From: Seiridium cupressi
Lineage: Eukaryota > Ascomycota > Sordariomycetes > Amphisphaeriales > Sporocadaceae
DNA length: 64,000 nt
Assembly (NCBI GenBank): GCA_036674765.1
Contig: JARVKI010000110.1
Coordinates: 62,001-126,000, forward strand
Direction: 5' to 3'
Shown: positions 45,212 through 56,661 of the stretch, piece by piece
Layout of the letters: each line of letters opens with the position of its first letter
Position numbering within the stretch: position 1 is the stretch's first letter
Program-made: the position numbers and the translations under genes
Notes under the pieces: generated by a model
Told to the model about the DNA's origin: nothing
What the model saw: the letters and a program-made list of their open reading frames with translations, nothing else
The model's database searches: none

Positions 45212-46420
45212 ATGGCACCTCGGCGTTCCTGTAAAACTGCTCTGCAGCTGTCGACTCCTAGCATCTTCGGCAATGGATCAGACCTGCCCAGCCAGGTGGT
45301 TGAACCCATCAAGATCATCATCACCAAGCACAAGACGACCGAGGAGCCGGCAGTCGGGTTTCACGAGTTTGGTTGCTTCCCCGTTGAGATACGACTCAAA
45401 ATCTGGCATGCAGCCATACTTGCCGATTCACCAGAGCGCTTCGTGCCTCTTCAGCTTAACGACATCAGGCCAGCATTACTACCGCACAAGCGTCTTCTTT
45501 CGCCCTATCTCTCTGTGAACTTCGAGTGTCGAAACGAGGCCCTTCGATATTTCTTCACTCTCAGGGTGCCTGTCTATCAGCACATCAACTTCAGTCCCAA
45601 GAGTCCCATTCTCAAGTCCAAGTTGAGACGCCAGAGGCACTTTCTCCAGCGACAGGGCGATCGTTCTTACCGCCTCAGGTCACAGCAGGCGGAAATCCAG
45701 AGCTTTCCTCCCACGTGCGACATGCGGACTATCGTTCAGGGCAGGCAGATTGGTACACTATACCTCAGTCCCGAGTATGACACGTTTGTCCGTGGACTGC
45801 CTAACGCAGCTTTTAACGGCTTGCTCTTTGATGTTGATGATATCGGCCCGCATCCCCACGGCGTCTACTATGAAGAGTACGCTCGCCCTGCAGGGGGGTT
45901 TTCTCCGAATATCGACAAACGCCAAGTCGCTTCCTTCGCGATTCCAGACGATAAATTTATCAGCCAGATTCGACGCCTTGCTGTGGCGCAGTACTACTCG
46001 ACGGATAAGACACATACGGAGGTCACTGCGAGTTTCAAGGGTCGTATCGATTCCGCCCGAGCAACAAGCCCCAATTTCTGGAACCAGGAACATTATTATC
46101 CAGGTGTGCGCGAGCACTTCACCTTCTTCACAAGCGAGCTCCGCAGTCTCACCAAAGACATCTTCTGTGCCCCCCAAAATGTCTTGTGGAGATACGAAAT
46201 GCGTCGCTGGTCAGCCATCACCGACCATCCCGATCTCCCCAACGCAGGGACACTCTGGTTCATGGCCAAGAAACGGACTGATGGATTCCCACAGGGCGTA
46301 GGGCGGGACGAACCCGAGGACTTTGATTTTTGGGATATCCACGAGCAGCGGAGAGTGCCCTGGGGAAAGACCCCCGCGGAGCCGTACTTGAGAGGTGGTG
46401 TGCCACTGGAGGATTTATAA
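45212..46420 (+). CDS. 2EXR-domain fungal protein
   Basis: A single exon encodes 402 aa. The segment FGCFPVEIRLKIWHAAI (about residues 52-68) is the 2EXR motif (F..FP.EIR..IW), followed by LLSPYLSVNFECRNEALRYF, the usual second helix, and a mixed alpha/beta body with a C-terminal HEQRRVPWGK. The 2EXR domain is widespread in moulds, often in expanded families; its role is unknown, and an F-box-like adaptor function is sometimes suggested by the motif's resemblance. No signal peptide or membrane segment. The ATG at 45212 precedes a basic N-terminus (MAPRRSCK). The gene is intact. Confidence 0.8.
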   Translation: MAPRRSCKTALQLSTPSIFGNGSDLPSQVVEPIKIIITKHKTTEEPAVGFHEFGCFPVEIRLKIWHAAILADSPERFVPLQLNDIRPALLPHKRLLSPYLSVNFECRNEALRYFFTLRVPVYQHINFSPKSPILKSKLRRQRHFLQRQGDRSYRLRSQQAEIQSFPPTCDMRTIVQGRQIGTLYLSPEYDTFVRGLPNAAFNGLLFDVDDIGPHPHGVYYEEYARPAGGFSPNIDKRQVASFAIPDDKFISQIRRLAVAQYYSTDKTHTEVTASFKGRIDSARATSPNFWNQEHYYPGVREHFTFFTSELRSLTKDIFCAPQNVLWRYEMRRWSAITDHPDLPNAGTLWFMAKKRTDGFPQGVGRDEPEDFDFWDIHEQRRVPWGKTPAEPYLRGGVPLEDL

Positions 46421-47139
46421 TTGGCGTATGTAAGGTATCATGAGAGATCGGTGTGGTGTCACGACAGGAGCAATCACGAGCAGCTGAGAGGGAGCACCAC
46501 CCATGTGATTTGTTAAAGCACCTTCTTACCGACTATACCCCATTACATGAGAATGAAAACAATAAACAATACAACTCAACAATTACATACGCAATGTGCA
46601 AATTGTATGTTTGTGTTGTTTCTTACGTAGTCCCCGAGCATTCCTGCCTTTGTTTCGTGTTGCCTGACAGTGGAACGAAGATACATTTTTCACTATTGCA
46701 CTAGTACATTACTGCTCAGAGCTTAACCGACCACAGACCCTTCCTGCTTCATCAACATACTGTTCTCTTGAAACGCGCTTATTGTGCAGTTCCAAACCTT
46801 AGTGTTGTTGATCCATACGACCCGCTTCCCCCTTACCACTTCTCTAGCAGGTGGTGATGTCTGGGTTTCTTGGGATTCTCAGTTCAGCTCATCTCATCAC
46901 TCTAATCAACGAATTTTGATTACATCATACTATTATACTTGGCATCGAAACTCATGCTGTACGTGGAGAACACGGGAGTAAACAAAACAAAAACGGCATC
47001 ATGTTGGGTCTCTATATGGGTAATATTCTCGTGTCGTTCGTACAGTATTTTCAATCCCTCTCATCTATATATCGAGGTCTGTTCTTAGCTAGTTATCTTT
47101 TAAAAGTTCTCCTGCCTCTTCCGTCACAGCCAATCAGAC
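46421..47139. other. Intergenic, convergent 3' ends
   Basis: About 720 bp, AT-rich, between the convergent 2EXR and transketolase genes. No gene is seen. Confidence 0.5.
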
Positions 47140-49619
47140 CTAGATAAGCTGCTGGAAAGCCCTGTTGATAGGCGAGCGGACGTTGGGTACATCCTTCCAG
47201 AAGTCGACGGTAGCGACGGCACGCTTGGCAATACCTTCGGGGGTGAACTCGAACTTCTATAATAGTTGTTAGAAAACCTGGAAATTGGCATGATAGATAG
47301 AAAATGAACTTGCCTTGTAGACATCCTTGTAGGCACCGGAGGCACCGAAACGGTTGAGGCCGAACTGCTCGTGAGTGTATCGCTCCCAACCCATGGTGCT
47401 CATGACCTCAACGGACAGAGATGGAATGCCGTCGGGCAGAACGCTGAGTCTGTAGTCCTTGCTCTGAGCATCGAAGACCTCGAAGCAAGGAATGGAGACC
47501 ACACGAGCCTTGATGTTGTGCTTCTCCTTGAGCTCCTTGACGGCATCAATGCAGATGCATACCTCGGAACCGGTCGAGACAAGGGTGATCTGGGCACCCT
47601 CAACCTCGCTCAGTACGTAACCACCCTTGATGGCTCGCTCAATTGTCGAACCCTCAAGTTGCGGCAGGTTCTGGCGGGACAGGGCAAGGATGCTAGGAGT
47701 GTGCTTGGAGGTGAGAGCGATGTAGTAAGCAGCGCTGGTCTCGTTGCCATCAGCCGGGCGCCACACCATGCAGTTGGGGAGAGCGCGGAAGTGGGCGAGA
47801 GTCTCGATAGGCTGGTGAGTAGGACCATCCTCACCCAGACCAATGGAGTCGTGGGTAGCCACCCAGATAGCACGGATCTGGGACAGAGCAGACAGACGGA
47901 CCGAGCCAGCAGCGTATGATACGAAGTTCAAGAAAGTACCACCGTAAGGGATCAAAGTACCGTAGCCAGCAATACCGTTCATGATACCACCCATACCGTG
48001 TTCGCGCACACCGTAGCGGATATAGCGGCCAGCATAGTCACCAAGACCAGTGGAAGGAGGCTGGAAGTCGGTGGCGCCCTTCCAGCGTGTCAAGTTGGAA
48101 CCAGTCAAATCAGCAGATCCACCGATCAACTCGGGGATGACAGACTCGAGCTTGCTAAGCACCGTCTCGGAGAGCTTTCGGGAAGCAACAGCGGCATCGG
48201 CGGGAGTATACGTGGGAAGAGCCTTCTCCCAGCCCTCGGGAAGATCGCCGGTCTGAACGCGGGCAAGGGTATCGTGCTCCGACTTGTACTTCTTGCCGTA
48301 CTCGGCGAAGAGCTTGTTCCACTCCTCCTCGGCGGCAGCACCGGCGGATGCGACCTTGCCGTAGGCATCGTAGACCTCCTGGGCAACGGCAAAGCTCTCC
48401 TCGGGGTTGAAGCCAAACTTCTGCTTGAGCTGCTTAATATCGTCGGCCTTGAGGGGCGAGCCGTGGACGCCGTGAGTGCCCTGCTGTGTGGAACCGAAAC
48501 CAATGGTGGTCCTCAGCTTGATGATGGTGGGCTTGTCCTTGCTCGCCTGGGCCTTCTTGATGGCAGCCTCAATGCCGTCAAGGTCGTGGTCACCGTCGCC
48601 AACGACGATGACCTCCCAGCCGTAGGACTCGTATCGCTTCACAACATCTTCGGTAAAGGCACAGTTGGTGTCACCATCGATGGAAATGTGGTTGTCATCG
48701 TAGATTGCGATCAGGTTGCCAAGCTGCAAGTGACCAGCCAACGAAGAGGCTTCGCTGGAGACACCCTCCATCAAGCAACCGTCGCCAAGGAAACAGTATG
48801 TGTAGTTGTCAACAAGGGTAAAGCTGTCCTTGTTGTAGGTAGCGCCGGTGTGGGCCTGCGCAATGGCAAGACCAACGGCGTTGGTGATACCCTGGCCGAG
48901 GGGACCGGTGGTGACCTCAATACCAGGGGTATCGTGAGCCTCGGGATGGCCGGGTGTGATGCTGTCAATGGACTATATACAGTGTCAGACCGCAGAATGG
49001 TACAGAATCACGAAGTTGGGCTCGTCTTACACGGAAAGCCTTGATGTCGTCCATGGAAAGGGCGTAGCCGAAAAGGTGGAGGAGGGCATATTGAAGCATG
49101 CATCCGTGGCCGTTACTGTAATAGAGCCCAGATTAGCTAGTAGAACGGGAAGGATGAATGAACGGAGCTTGGCTTACGATAGAATGAAGCGATCACGGTT
49201 CAACCACTTGGGGTTCTTGGGGTTGAACTTCATGAACTTGCTGAATAGTACGTGGGCGACCGGCGCCATACCCCTGCAGAATCGTGAGCAGGTGCATCGT
49301 CTCAAGACCGGTGCTACCGGCAGCAACGCCCGAAGATGGGAGCTTACATGGGCGCACCGGGGTGGCCGGAGTTTGATTTAGCTGTGGCATCGGCCTAGAG
49401 GATTCAGTGTCAGCGTACCGCATTGCAGGTTTTTTTTTTTTTTTTTTCCTTATTGTCCTTTGAAAACCCGTCTCGCGGACTTTGTTGACGATGGAGGGGC
49501 AAGGCGGGGGGCGGGGCGTTGGGATTTCGTCACAGCAAGGTCGGGGCGTGGGAGGGAGAGCTTACAGCAAGAACACGGATCGTGTTGATGGCCAGCCAGT
49601 CCTTTTCAGTGTAACCCAT
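47140..49619 (-). CDS. TKL1: Transketolase
   Basis: Six exons, 49619-49566, 49394-49348, 49273-49178, 49115-49031, 48972-47314 and 47256-47140, give 685 aa (yeast 680). It starts [38 protein letters not shown], the family N-terminus. The thiamine diphosphate motif is [18 protein letters not shown], with DDNHISIDG ligating the metal, plus [17 protein letters not shown] and the phosphate-binding end [21 protein letters not shown]. The last intron begins with GC (AAG|GCAAGT). The enzyme moves two-carbon ketol units between sugar phosphates in the cytosolic pentose phosphate pathway. The five-prime end is broken into four small exons, which the single long ORF misses. Catalytic motifs are intact. 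Confidence 0.97.
47257..47313 (-). other. GC-AG intron in transketolase
   Basis: 57 nt; donor AAG|GCAAGT and acceptor TTATAG on the minus strand. It joins DVYK to KFEFTPEG in phase 0; read-through would end the protein about 14 codons later. No GT donor nearby gives the conserved join. Confidence 0.85.
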
Positions 49620-50654
49620 GATTGCGATGATTCTGGGAGTTCAATCTGGGAGAGAATTGGTCGTGGGAGAGATGAGGTAATAGGAGGAAGAGGAAGAATG
49701 GGGAAATTGTTGACGGTCGGATAAAGAGTGTTTTTCTATCTGCAGGAGCACCACAGTTACCCCCCGTGGAACCTTGACACAATGCGTGTGAGAGGCGGCA
49801 GCTCTGGCTGCTCACTAACGCCCCCGAAGCGGGGTTGCTGCTTCGTTTGGCCGGGTGCGGTCCTGCAAGCTCTGATGTCAGTGAATACATGCCGTTGCCC
49901 CAGCTCATCTCATGGCCCATCTTTTTGTTTCAAGCGATATGTAAGCATATGGGAAGGCAGGGTCCAGCATACAGCCTGGTTTCCAGACATCTACAACCGT
50001 CCTCCTCTCCGAAGGAGGCTATCCGATGGCCTGCTTGCTGCACATACTCTGACTGTTATCCAACCCGTGCGCGTGCATACCTATCATATGTGGTCAGGTT
50101 ATGTGGTTTGCCCTTTTGCATGCTTTGGCCTCGCATGATTCGAAGATTTTTTGACGGGAAACCTTCAACTTCATGTCTACCTAGGTATTTTCACTTGGCA
50201 TACTCAAACGCTACTGAACAAGTCGGCGAACAGGTTCCAATACGTTGTGGCTTGCCGTCATTCTTGCCCAAGTCGGTCTTCTATCGTGATAATTTATTGT
50301 CCGTGGTTTAAGCTGCCTTTCTCTCGATAACTTAGTCCCTAAAATTCATGGTGGGCCCAGCCAACAAGGACGGTGACGGCAAGTGCGGCTTTTTTCGCCG
50401 AAAGATGTCCCTACCTTGGGGCGTAGGGCCCAGAAATGCGGAATTTGTTGCTACCTGACGATGGAATCAATGGACCTTGTCTCGTCCAAGTTGCGCACCA
50501 CTCAACACGTTGACTCGAGCCCCGCAAGCTCATTGGTGAGGATGGAAGAGAGACCTCTGGCGGACCACTGTCGTCCGGCACTCGCACTAGCTTCAGCCGA
50601 TCTCACCTCCGTATCGGACCTTGGACTGCGTTTGGTCCTTCCTATTGGTCGGCC
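49620..50654. promoter_or_regulatory. Upstream region of transketolase
   Basis: About 1 kb upstream of the transketolase start, with pyrimidine tracts on the minus strand near 49640-49720. No other gene is recognised; open frames here have no domains. Confidence 0.4.
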
Positions 50655-51844
50655 CTATAGCTCGCAGAGGCTCAGCCCATGTGGCCATGAATGGTTCTGC
50701 TCGGTATCATTGCACCCAATCCGGAACTTACCACCATGACTAATCACGATCCTTGCTGCACTCATGGAAATCGTCCTGTTTATTTGCATTCTGCGTGTCG
50801 TTGCGTAATGAGAGGCACCCTTTTGGTATGAGACGGGGCGTTGTACGCCGACCTGAGGGTTGATGTACTGCAGGACCACGATATTGGATACGAGATCAAT
50901 ATCAGCTTTAGTAGCTGCTCGGCTAGCTGATGAACCATGCCGCAGCTTTGGACGCAATACTTTGGAGATAAAGCTGAGAATTCGGGATGAGCTATTCATC
51001 TTCAGAAGACATCGCCTCCCAACGGTCCATTTTCTTCGTCGGAGCAGTCTCCTGTGAACATCTGCAGATCGTTCTGGCGATGAAGTCAGATCATCATCCT
51101 GATCAGTTTCGTGGGGACGGTCTGAAGTCAGCCAGTGTACCTGCTTCTTCGGGTTTTGTTGGCAGATCGGAGGAAGTAGAGATGCAGAGCTTCGAGGGCT
51201 GCCACCTCCCTCTGCACCCAAGATTCTGGTATCTATGGTATTGTCTCCGCACTGTAAGCTTGTGCCATCAAGCGGTGTGATACAAAGCGCCGACGAGAGA
51301 CTCTTGAATGGCAGGAGGCCACGGGGATACCTCTCTGTCCACTCGTCCCTGCCCCATCTGGGTTGTAGACCAGGTATTTCCGTACAGTCAGTACGAGTAT
51401 AATCAAGTGACAGCTTCGGTAAAGTTTGCGCCGCTTGCCTGAAGGCATCTGTTAGTCCAGCACTTGGATTGAGAAGCATTTCCAGTTCCGTATCCTTGAG
51501 GACAAGAGCATGCTGGTCGAGCTGCTGGCGTGACTGCGCACTGAGACAGTTACGAGCCGAAGTCATATACAGCCTCATTCGGCACAATCGCAGCATATCG
51601 CCTTCGAAGCGTTGAACTTCATCGGCTGCCACATCCACTACAGGAATCAAGGTTAGCGAATCTTTCTTTCAGTATGCTTGGCGAGTCATGGGGAGTTACT
51701 GCTTATATTATGAGTAGAAACGACCGACCGGGAGCCTGGCTTACAAAATAGGTTACACGGTGCGTGAATAAAATCTAGAGCTTACTTACTGTACTGATTC
51801 ATGTGGTCAATCTCCCCGATCATGGCCTTGATCTCGCTTGGCAT
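50655..51844 (-). CDS. Hypothetical protein, partly resolved gene
   Basis: Two minus-strand segments fit in phase: 51844-51791 (start MPSEIKAMIGEIDHMNQY) and 51637-50655, joined by a 153-nt intron with a GTAAGT donor and TAG acceptor (restoring QYMDVAADEVQRFEGDM). The body is helical then low in order, with a basic RRLLRRRKWTVGRR segment. A consensus donor at about 50733 suggests a further intron, so the 3' end is uncertain. The frame is also open upstream of 51844 (PDLESEIKGNLSSKNN), so the start could lie further 5' or the segment may belong to the gene at 51955-52689. No domain recognised. Confidence 0.35.
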
Positions 51845-51954
51845 GTAGAGGTTGTTCTTCGAAGACAGATTACCTTTGATCTCTGACTCCAAATCAGGAG
51901 CAGTGGGGTGTGCTGAGGCGTCTTAGGAAGCCGTGATATATCGAAAGTCTCGCA

Positions 51955-52689
51955 TTAATCCCAAAGATCTGATAGCGCCTCGACCCATGGAGATGAGACG
52001 AAGGTCGTAAATATATCGTGCTTTCCTTTGAATGAGATGGTTCTCGAATAAGGTATGTCGACTTGTAGGGCTTCGAATGCCCGTCTCTCAAGAAGAGGTA
52101 AGACCAAAGCCATGGCAACAGGAGAGCAGAAGTCATAGCTGGATTGAAGACCAGTCCCTGCAATACTCAGGGTAAATGTACTAGACCATAAGAAAGCCCG
52201 CTCCCCTTCTCCTTTCAGGAACTCTGCATGAAACTGAATGTCCAGCTTCGAGATCTTGCGAAAGTTTGATAGTATCCAAGATACATCTCGGACTTTAGTC
52301 CACAGCTTGACAATCTGGCACTTCTCAAAGGGGTCTACGGGGAGGACATGAACGATCAGCTCCCTGATGCGCGGAACTCGTAGCAAATGTGTCATCATGT
52401 CGTCGTCCAGATCATGAATGTTCCATAGCCAAGATTTTTCAGAATGTGCGCATCGAAATGTCAGCCAGCTCGTCATAGGATGCTGATGCCACTCCTCGAT
52501 TGGCATTACTGTAATAACGAGAGCATCCAAAGGTTTGTCTAGAGACATGATGATGTTAAGGACGTCGCTGAATATCTTGCTACCCATATTTAAGTACTTC
52601 GTGATATTTTCATTGTCGTGAAGTAATTCTGCCAACTTGGACCGTCGTCCCAATGGCGGAAGTTCCGTTAAGTCTGGCACGGTGTCCAT
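51955..52689 (-). CDS. Hypothetical protein, possibly one gene with the segment downstream
   Basis: A 244-aa open frame from the ATG at 52689. The frame stays open upstream (WLNRLALEHISKNTLRIGI) to about 52797, where a stop precedes, so an earlier exon is possible. The sequence alternates strands and helices with Leu/Ile spacing (VPRIRELIVHVLPV, FRKISKLDIQFHAEFL, FEALQVDIPYS), like the scoring segments of fungal leucine-rich, F-box-associated proteins, but no defined domain can be named. The next minus-strand exons begin about 110 bp downstream, so both could form a single gene with an unresolved intron. Confidence 0.4.
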   Translation of the reverse strand: MDTVPDLTELPPLGRRSKLAELLHDNENITKYLNMGSKIFSDVLNIIMSLDKPLDALVITVMPIEEWHQHPMTSWLTFRCAHSEKSWLWNIHDLDDDMMTHLLRVPRIRELIVHVLPVDPFEKCQIVKLWTKVRDVSWILSNFRKISKLDIQFHAEFLKGEGERAFLWSSTFTLSIAGTGLQSSYDFCSPVAMALVLPLLERRAFEALQVDIPYSRTISFKGKHDIFTTFVSSPWVEALSDLWD

Positions 52690-53794
52690 TTTCTGGTCGA
52701 TCTCGTTGTGCGCTGCAATGCCAATTCGAAGGGTATTCTTTGAGATATGTTCAAGGGCAAGACGATTTAACCAACTTGGGGGGCAAATCCAATTTTAGTG
52801 TTGCAGAGCCTGCGATATTGGATCGATGAGTTGAGAGGAATGCGACTTCTTTCAATCATTCAGTGCGGCCTTGCGAACTATCCCGCGCCTGAATCAAGAG
52901 TTTTGCTACTCAAGCATCTCAGACTAGAAGAAGATGACCGCATCCTGTTTCTTTTAGGGTTCGGAGATACCTGTGCAGCTACAAAATGCGCATAAGCAGA
53001 CTAACTTCCAAAGCTTAATGGTCAACCAAAATACAATCCCGGTCAAATGTGCTCTAGATTCAATAACCATTGGTATATGTTTTATCACAGGTGCCTGACC
53101 CATCTTGCAGCTGCGGACCTCTTTCAATAAGACTGTGATATTTCCTAGTTGGCGGTCCTAAAATGCCCCACTTAATGTTAGCTAGGTGAATATGATGATT
53201 CAAGTATATCGCCTGGGGTGTACTTGTCGCCGGTGATGTGAGCTTTAGACCCCACCAACTCCTGCGCTTACATCTTCGCGATGTACATAGATACACTCGG
53301 ACCACTTATGTAGAGGGGCCTAACAAATCGACCGTTATAAGAAGCATCAGTAACATTGGGGGTTTACCACGTTTGAAGCATTATGCAATGAACTGTTACT
53401 TGTGACATTCACCCCGTAATGAATGATAACGTCGCTGCCAGTTCCAAAGAAGGATTAGCTTAGTAGAACTAGCCTAACTTCCGAGCTCGTACTCATATAC
53501 AGCCATCCGAATAGGTGGGCAAAGACGATCATCATCTAGATTAGACTAGATTATGTACGACCCCCGCACCTATAAGCTCATGTCAAGTCTCACCACCGCG
53601 GAGACGGTCACTCGTACTAAATTCTAATTGTCGGCCGAATAACGCATGCTGCCTCGACAGCAATATTTGATCATTTTCGAATTCCAGAGACAGTAAGCCA
53701 CATCTGCGCCGGAGATCGAACACCTGTGGCATTAGCCGCAGCTCTCATTTACATGTTCTGGGCATTTCAACAAGTCAATCACCAGGCGCTCAAC
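52690..53794. other. Intergenic region with an LRR-like plus-strand fragment
   Basis: At 52798-52995 the plus strand reads LQSLRYWIDELRGMRLLSII and later LLLKHLRLEEDDRILFLLGF, preceded by an acceptor-like TTTTAG. It resembles a leucine-rich fragment but has no start codon and no continuation. The remainder (53000-53790) shows no gene. Confidence 0.35.
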
Positions 53795-55179
53795 ATGACC
53801 GGACTTATCCCAGAGATACGCCATGCCCTATGGCTTATCACTGCTTTGATTACCGGCCATGCCATCGGCGAGGAAGCTCTACATCGGCGCGACTACTTCT
53901 TCGTAGGCGGCCAGTATGTCAACACCTCTTCCGGGACTTTGCTTCAGAATCAGATGTACGTGGAGAAGCTAAGCCCGGCCGAGGTCTTACAGCCATATCC
54001 CCTGATATTCATACACGGCGGCGGCCAGGACGGCACTGTACGTATAAGCTTGAAGCCTGTGTATATCTACGAGGACAAATCTAATGGGACTATCGCAGAA
54101 TTGGTTGAACAAGCCTGATGGTGGTAAAGGCTGGGCTTCATGGTTCCTTGAAGAGGGTTATGAGGTCTTCCTAGTAGACGAAACCGCTCGCGGCCGATCT
54201 CCATGGAATCCGCTCGGGGGATTTCCAACATCCGTCTACTCTGCTGAAACAATTGCTTCACGCTTCACCGCGGTCCAAACTTTTGACTTATGGCCGCAAG
54301 CAAAACTGCACACGCAGTGGCCGGGCGTACGAGCCCTCAATCTTCTAGTACTCTTGAGCCAGCTAACACCATTCTTAGTCGGGGACACGGGGTGATCCAA
54401 TCTTTGATGCATACTACGCCTCCGTCATCCAAAATATCGCCAATGGCACCGAGCAAGAAAGGGCGGTAAAAGAGGCCGGCATTATTCTCCTAGACAAAGT
54501 CGGTCCCGCCATTATTGTTACTCATTCCCGTGAGTCCCTTCTCGTGTCCCCTTCTTGAGCCCCTTCTTGCCCCTTGAACTTGGTTTGGGAGTGAGAACAA
54601 CGCCAGAGCCAGAACTTCCGGCCCGATTTCAACAACTCTCAAAAAATCATCCGAAACAATAGTTACTGACCGCCATTCTCTGAAGAGGGAGGTTTGTACG
54701 GATGGACTTTGTCAGACGCCCAGCCATCGCTAGTCAAAGCCCTGATCCAGATTGAGCCGAAAGGCCCTCCTTTCCAAGAAGTAATCTTCTCCTCGGATTT
54801 CACACGGCCTTGGGGCCTCACGTCAATACCGTTGACATATGATCCTCCTCCTACGAATATATCAGCGCCCCTGTCAATGCAGGTGGTCCCATCTACATCA
54901 AGTAATTTGACGGACTGTATTCTTCAAGCCCAGCCAGCTCGTCGACTGCTAAACCTGGCCAAAATACCAATCCTGATCGAGACCGGTGAAGCGTCCTACC
55001 ACGCAATGTACGACCATTGCACGGCATTGTACCTGCGACAAGCCGGCATCGAGGTAGAGCATCTGGAATTGGGTAAGGTTGGTATTAATGGAAACTCACA
55101 TATGCAATTCATGGAACTCAATAGTGATGAGATTGCGGTGAAACTTCATGAATGGATTTTGAAGTCCATTGGTGATTGA
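53795..55179 (+). CDS. Secreted alpha/beta hydrolase (esterase-like)
   Basis: Four exons, 53795-54037, 54099-54326, 54379-54529 and 54686-55179, give 371 aa; an in-frame ATG at 53753 would add 14 residues. From 53795 the N-terminus ([17 protein letters not shown]) looks like a signal peptide. The oxyanion segment is [13 protein letters not shown] then [20 protein letters not shown] and ETARGRSPW. The nucleophile elbow THSQGGLYGW is split by intron 3, so it appears only after splicing. The catalytic His is likely in [10 protein letters not shown] near the end; the acid is probably in [13 protein letters not shown] or nearby. This arrangement fits a group of fungal and bacterial esterases acting on unknown esters. 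Splice sites are consensus and the triad seems complete. Confidence 0.85.
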
Positions 55180-56661
55180 GAGGGGGAGAGAGAGGGGGGG
55201 AGAGGGAGAGCCATCGCCATGGTTGTAATGCGTGTTTCAAAGGATTTCACGTCATCGATGGGATTTTTATAAAGGTATGCGAGTTGATATTGGTCACCCA
55301 CGTGTGCCTTTCGAATCTGGAGGAAAACTTTTAAAAGTATCTTTCTAAAGCCTGATAAAACAATGAACATGATATTGCGTCAATAATAATACCGCTTAAT
55401 ATCAATAAGTACGAGGGCTATGGAGAATTTGACCTCAACTTAATATCAGCCAAAAGTTGTGAGAGAGGTTATAAATGTACTCATCCAAAGGGACCGACCG
55501 GTCACAAAGATGAGACGGCTGTTTAGTCAGATTTGGTCTGGGAATCAAACCACTAACACTCAGAGTAACAGTAACAGGAGAACGTATCGCTTACTTGGCT
55601 CTTCACGAAAGTAAAGATCCAATGAGCCACTTTGCAATGCCTACGGAAAGTGCACTTTCAATGGAAGATAATCTGTCATATCTTTCCTTAACCATGAGTA
55701 TCAGCTCTTTTCTTCTCCTTCTTCTTTCTTTTGGGGCCCCATATGCAACGTTGAGCTCTGTGAAGAATCTTATGCCTCTATTGTGCACGTAAGACGACAC
55801 CAGAGAGATATTTCGTACAATGTGCTATGAGACAAGGTCTTGGTTTTTCGGTGGGAAAATAACAGCTCTCCAATCAACCAAATCATTTCGAACCAATAGT
55901 GTCTTCCTCTGGGGTATACATAGTACTCATCCATATTCCATGTGCATCACCTGAACTCCGTTCGCAAATATCCCATTCCAAACATGAATTTCAATACGCT
56001 CTCGTTGGCTCCGCCGCCTTCGTGCTCCTGCGATTAGGTAACTGCTGTACTTTGTCGCCTAGTCCATGGCAGGGGCATGTGATGAAAGAAAAGCTTGCAA
56101 CTCTGGTACTACCCGGATAGGTCCTCCAAATGAGTTGATGATGACTGTGGCCGATACAAGAGCCGCAGAGAGCTGAAGAAAACATTCGGTATTGTTCAGC
56201 CTCCAGGCTCTGGTAATCTGCAGTGGCGAAGGCGTCCAAGTAGATGTGGTTCCCCGACGTGCAGCTGCCTGGAATCTCGTCGCATAAGAAAAAGACCAGC
56301 GCAACACTGATTCTCATATCGGAGCTTGCGTATGTCAATGCTCGTAAGACTCCAGCGTTGAATAGAGATCCAAGGCTCTGGTGCCTACTGGCTGGCACTA
56401 TTCGATGATCCATTTGAGTTATGGATTAGACGAATTCATCGCTGAGACAAATAGAAGGCGCATCGCCAACCGAACAGAAGCGGATATGCCGAAAACGGTA
56501 AGCAAGTTTTTATCCTAGTACCGTGTTCAATAAGGCGAGGCCGTGAAAAGGGCCCAGAAGGCCGAGGGGCTCGAGTATCCATCGGTAGCCTGTAACCGAC
56601 TGAAAACGGCAGCTACAGGGCCCCCATGGGTAAGGGAAAGCGGATTTCGTGGTGATTGTGA
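55180..56661. other. 1.5-kb intergenic region
   Basis: A G/A-rich low-complexity run (GAGAGGGGGAGAGAGAGG-like) lies at 55177-55210, overlapping the hydrolase stop. The rest is AT-rich with small frames and no recognisable domain. Confidence 0.45.

Noticed and set aside
47998..49044. 348-codon plus-strand ORF
   Set aside because: It is antisense to the transketolase coding exons; GC-rich third positions keep the opposite strand open. No domain in its translation.
53701..53735. tRNA-like GGAGATCGAACACC (B-box-like on minus strand)
   Set aside because: No A-box, acceptor-stem complementarity or cloverleaf could be built around it.
55177..55210. GA-rich low-complexity run
   Set aside because: Ordinary purine-rich simple sequence at the hydrolase 3' end; no evident function.
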